The notes below the pieces were generated by a model that had not been told where the DNA came from, did not search any database, and worked only from the letters and a program-made list of their open reading frames with translations. 8,087 bases of DNA, taken from positions 1-8,087 of the forward strand of contig JAHFBD010000093.1 of the NCBI GenBank assembly GCA_023250175.1. The letters are read 5' to 3'. This document shows, piece by piece, positions 6,401 through 8,087 of the stretch. This DNA is from Candidatus Melainabacteria bacterium. GTDB lineage: Bacteria > Cyanobacteriota > Vampirovibrionia > 2-02-FULL-35-15. Positions within the stretch are counted from its first letter, which is position 1. Every line of letters starts with the position of its first letter. Made by a program: the position numbers and the translations under genes.

Positions 6401-7763
6401 ACAGTTAAAGTTAGTTGAAATATCTGAAAATGAAGAAGGTCAATTTGTAATTAATAATGGGACTGAAGAATATAAGGATATTCAAGCATTAAATGATCAT
6501 GTAATTGAAGATCGATTTGTTTCAGAGCCACCACAAAAAGAAGGTTTGTTTGCCAATAAGACATTAACAAAGATATTGGGTGAAAAGAAATTAAAATCAT
6601 TTATTTGTAACTTGCCTAATTTATTCCATGGGTTGCTTAAATATTCTGGTGGTATTATGGCGGCAGGTGGTGTAGTGCGTTTAGCAAGTAAGTTTGTTAA
6701 TGGTTGGGAAGATGGTTTGTATAGAGTTGGTTACTGGATGTCAAATGGACTAAGAGCATTTTCTGCTCTAGGTGGGGCTTTGCGTGGAGAATTAAATGTT
6801 CATAAATATCATAATATTGCTTTTGGTGAGATTATTAATATTATTTCGTCTTTCTTGCCTGATGGATCAAAGCATCTTGGTTTAGGATTTGGAAATTTTG
6901 TTTTATTCTTGGGACGTGGTCAACAACGAGCTCAGTTGCAACAAAGAGTAAATAACCATACTAAAGAAGTTTTAAAAGAAACCCCAAAGAGCAGGGAAGA
7001 TGTTGAATCAAAAGAGGTTGACCCCAGACCATTTGTTAGAAAAGTAACTAAGCTTACAACAGAGCTTTTATTAAAAACAAAGAAAATAGCTGTAGAATCA
7101 GGAATGTCTCAATTTCTAGGAGAAGTTGTAGGAAATCTTGGTGGTGCAATTTTAGCTACTGTACAAACTGCTAAAGATATAGTAAAAGATCCAAGACTTA
7201 TATTCCAGATTAAAGAAAGAATGTCTGAAAAAAGCGGAAGCTTTTATAAATCAGTTCCAAGTGCAGGTCATTTATTGACATTGGTTGGTGCATTTAGTGG
7301 TGTTAGTGCACTTGTTGCAGGTTTATTTGGCAAAATGGAAAAATATGGAGAAGTTACAGAAAGTGGATTTAATAAGATCGGAAATATTGCTCTTGCATGT
7401 GCAAATGCAATTCCTGCTATAGGAATAGTTGCAAATGCAAAAGAAGTTATGGCAAATCCAGGTGGTCTGCCAAAAATGTTTAAAGGTTTAAATGGAAAAG
7501 ATGTAACATTTAGTCCGCAAAAAGCAGGACTAAGACAATTGGTTGCTGGATTAGGTCTTGGAGTTACGCCAGCTTTTGGTTTACATAATAAATATGTTGC
7601 ATCGTGGTTTGATATTTTTAATGGGTTATATTTTCTTGGTGCCGCAGAAGAAGAACTTCCTAATACAACAGCACTGAGTATGAGTATTTTACGAAAAGGA
7701 CAACAACTATATAAAGACCCAGAGAAGGATTATAATTTGCATGAGTTTGCCAAAGCAAGCTAG
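3480..7763 (+). CDS. Large unrecognised protein with Gly/Ala-rich hydrophobic C-terminal domain
   Basis: A 1427-residue protein I cannot assign to a family. Residues 1-50 are polar and probably disordered (Ser, Gln, Lys rich), with no signal peptide. An amphipathic, Phe-rich stretch follows at 49-70 (KLKPFFKKLFSALGVIFG). Residues about 80-780 form a mixed helical, soluble body with a His/Cys cluster HYHHNC at 155-160 and a CC pair at 331-332. Residues 790-841 and 926-979 look like two diverged copies of a beta-rich unit, joined by a charged helical linker (about 880-920). From about 1040 the character changes to Gly/Ala-rich hydrophobic segments (about 1056-1072, 1081-1101, 1113-1146, 1203-1229, 1262-1285, 1299-1318 and 1350-1389), broken by a basic hydrophilic loop at 1147-1202. 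These may be membrane-inserting helices or a helical core. The gene has its own leader and stands apart from the nitrogen operon. Its base composition resembles its neighbours, with no sign of recent transfer. A structural, secreted or membrane-acting role is conceivable, but none is shown. Confidence 0.85.
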   Translation: MNIGPTQGAQERYSISSNGVSIQPSVTQEKDKSKKQEDNSSVQEGQASFFQEKLKPFFKKLFSALGVIFGVSTVDNRPYVHLREQLDAQVQYSDDSVSSIEARAKHLLEKSKDVVNYGKRQIEAGKDPWEGLSLSDGIPMSSKQGFVSTNSIEQHYHHNCAVYNLAESILNKRKVKSYNDIDNTRVNKNLDPEDTSRFQANEVVFWGSEASRIAPSIGVEENVVSARGAFPTLNGVIPEALEKNLAYALLNGAIEEMFGRSFESQIEGITKTGISVLNSSLIHTPGEPLKFSAKLLRETKLYKFLESNEDAKINDKTFQDSLLELVRGSGCCYFEPKGVPKYILDTHTSLGKVYLADYLKIINCKKKYVDDVLAKTSSSNVEEKQIEEKKAWLHFAAAVKNDDIPLIDSYKALLDKNPQAFFNKVTEGILIAPVVHYVDRHGTPIEEFPNNLVNLFRDYSNVPAVRREIARLNKENYSGNKLHSDIKQFRRTGIFILQSNPKELEQNGIPTDISGDFKEEIKKEILPYIKGECSGVKAYLNWRMLRYFEDNYDKKSLVDIKLSNGEPLFDCTSDTNLRFSKNFLDEGNKVYEESSLAGYLDFVKTTFKSMGGIPLGLVLIKDSNKEAVVDTFLPETWNDELLNELRGKSYRELKEEECFYPNEMFTINNSRSYNPKVYSYDKIINLVKKNDDLNPHGQYYIEIQPAREKYLGLPSFAYCAYEDVVLHAAGDSKADIGMLAAAIERGGYADIVFSLIQDDDIFKEIIKQRLSYSNEFKRKNSFYNDCKNKFQIYALEQVKGKKGFFYKIEKFEDGQAVYEKDKETNEVRVYDEQSILKELRVQYSGKLIHNVSPEAYLRRRAEQFALVAGENIEINKTDLKHSEILFQRKEKGEQLSDAEARLLSRYERLIREKVEGYLLPQEAPRFNVRREWLGEDHKGKYVVYRSKKANGELVLKRLNDGKAESFNGDHTALSQLKLVEISENEEGQFVINNGTEEYKDIQALNDHVIEDRFVSEPPQKEGLFANKTLTKILGEKKLKSFICNLPNLFHGLLKYSGGIMAAGGVVRLASKFVNGWEDGLYRVGYWMSNGLRAFSALGGALRGELNVHKYHNIAFGEIINIISSFLPDGSKHLGLGFGNFVLFLGRGQQRAQLQQRVNNHTKEVLKETPKSREDVESKEVDPRPFVRKVTKLTTELLLKTKKIAVESGMSQFLGEVVGNLGGAILATVQTAKDIVKDPRLIFQIKERMSEKSGSFYKSVPSAGHLLTLVGAFSGVSALVAGLFGKMEKYGEVTESGFNKIGNIALACANAIPAIGIVANAKEVMANPGGLPKMFKGLNGKDVTFSPQKAGLRQLVAGLGLGVTPAFGLHNKYVASWFDIFNGLYFLGAAEEELPNTTALSMSILRKGQQLYKDPEKDYNLHEFAKAS
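5847..6416 (+). repeat. Probable internal duplication within the large protein (two ~53-residue units)
   Basis: Residues 790-841 (DNA 5847-6002) and 926-979 (6255-6416) share a pattern: an initial F-x-[IV], then GK and an aromatic strand (GFFYKIEK / GKYVVYRSKK), a turn ending in G-[QE] followed by Val (DGQAVYEK / NGELVLKR), and a closing [SA]-[IL]-x3-L-[RK]-[VL]. The similarity is seen by eye and is weak; between the copies lies a charged helical stretch. Confidence 0.35.
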
Positions 7764-7975
7764 ACTTCTTTTGTCTTTGTCATTTTTAAGAGATTTAAAA
7801 TTGGATGAAAAATTGAAATAATGGTTAATGCTGGTTTTTTTTGTAACAAATTATAAACACGGCCAATTGTTTCTTTCATGTTGTCATTTCTTGCACGTGT
7901 TTTAATTTCTTTTTTTAATTTTTTTAATTGAGTTTTGCTTTCTATTTCTTCTTCAAATATTGGATTATAAATCAT
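7760..7975 (-). CDS. Small basic protein of unknown function (71 aa)
   Basis: A short minus-strand gene starting ATG (7975-7973), with GAGGT (7987-7983) 7 nt upstream, which strongly supports translation. Residues 8-30 are highly charged and helix-like (EEEIESKTQLKKLKKEIKTR). Residues 31-46 are mixed, and residues 47-63 form a hydrophobic stretch (KPALTIISIFHPILNLL) flanked by lysines, long enough for membrane association or an amphipathic helix. The stop TAG reads from 7762 to 7760 and shares a CTAG with the stop of the convergent large gene, leaving no room for a terminator between them. No family is recognised. Because the two genes converge, it is not in an operon with the large gene, but their transcripts would overlap. 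It could be a regulator or membrane-associated small protein; its function is unknown. Confidence 0.6.
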   Translation of the reverse strand: MIYNPIFEEEIESKTQLKKLKKEIKTRARNDNMKETIGRVYNLLQKKPALTIISIFHPILNLLKMTKTKEV

Positions 7976-8087
7976 GGCTTTTACCTCATTGTATTTTAAT
8001 TATCTATTTATTTTCCTTCTTAGACTGTGATGTCAGAAACACAGGGCCTTCCCTAAATGTTTTATACCCATAATATAGAATTTAGTA
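7976..8087. other. Upstream region of the small minus-strand gene
   Basis: 112 nt to the window edge with no gene visible. Minus-strand GATAAT (8004-7999) is a possible -10 box, but no -35 box sits at normal distance. CTGTG (8025-8029) and CACAG (8040-8044) form a 5-bp inverted repeat, followed at once by AGGG-CCTT-CCCT (8043-8054). These may be regulatory or chance. Confidence 0.35.
7983..7987 (-). promoter_or_regulatory. Ribosome binding site of the small minus-strand gene
   Basis: On the minus strand the sequence reads GAGGT, then 7 nt, then ATG. It is the main reason to accept this short frame as a gene. Confidence 0.65.

Noticed and set aside
7835..7842. Run of eight T as terminator of the large gene
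   Set aside because: No GC stem-loop precedes it, it is 70 nt past the stop, and it encodes the lysine pair of the small minus-strand protein.
1..8087. tRNA, rRNA, CRISPR array, insertion sequence or integrase
   Set aside because: No cloverleaf, regular repeat-spacer pattern, transposase motif or terminal inverted repeat was seen on either strand.

Overview
The window is AT-rich bacterial DNA with densely packed genes, standard genetic code and at least one clearly used TTG start. Nothing in it fixes the taxon. The P-II protein has the YRGSEY T-loop motif shared with cyanobacteria. Together with the low GC and the long lineage-specific protein, this would fit an uncultured relative of Cyanobacteria (Melainabacteria/Vampirovibrionia-like) or a similar clade, but that is a guess.

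Positions 1-3248 look like one plus-strand operon. They hold the 3' end of an FG-GAP/VCBS beta-propeller surface-type protein, then after 11 nt a P-II signalling protein (glnK), then with no gap an Amt ammonium channel, then with a 4-nt spacer an ornithine cyclodeaminase/mu-crystallin-family NAD(P)-dependent enzyme. The glnK-amt pair is the classic ammonium-uptake module: P-II senses energy and 2-oxoglutarate and plugs the channel. The enzyme behind it is a candidate for amino-acid/imine chemistry linked to ammonium supply, but its catalytic residues have diverged. The Amt channel has Leu at the position of the conserved periplasmic-site Trp (E. coli W148).

Positions 3249-3479 are a non-coding spacer rich in symmetric elements: a 24-nt near-perfect palindrome just after the operon, three alternating GTTAAG/CTTAAC arms, an AT-only stretch, an 8+8 inverted repeat, and a strong Shine-Dalgarno site before the next gene.

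Positions 3480-7763 encode a 1427-residue protein that I do not recognise. It has a charged N-terminal tail, a long soluble body with a probable internal duplication, and a C-terminal ~380 residues of Gly/Ala-rich hydrophobic segments. It has no signal peptide. It is the best candidate in the window for something undescribed.

Positions 7760-7975 hold a small, lysine-rich minus-strand gene of 71 codons with a good Shine-Dalgarno site. It ends tail-to-tail with the large gene, the two stop codons sharing one CTAG. The last 112 nt are its upstream region.
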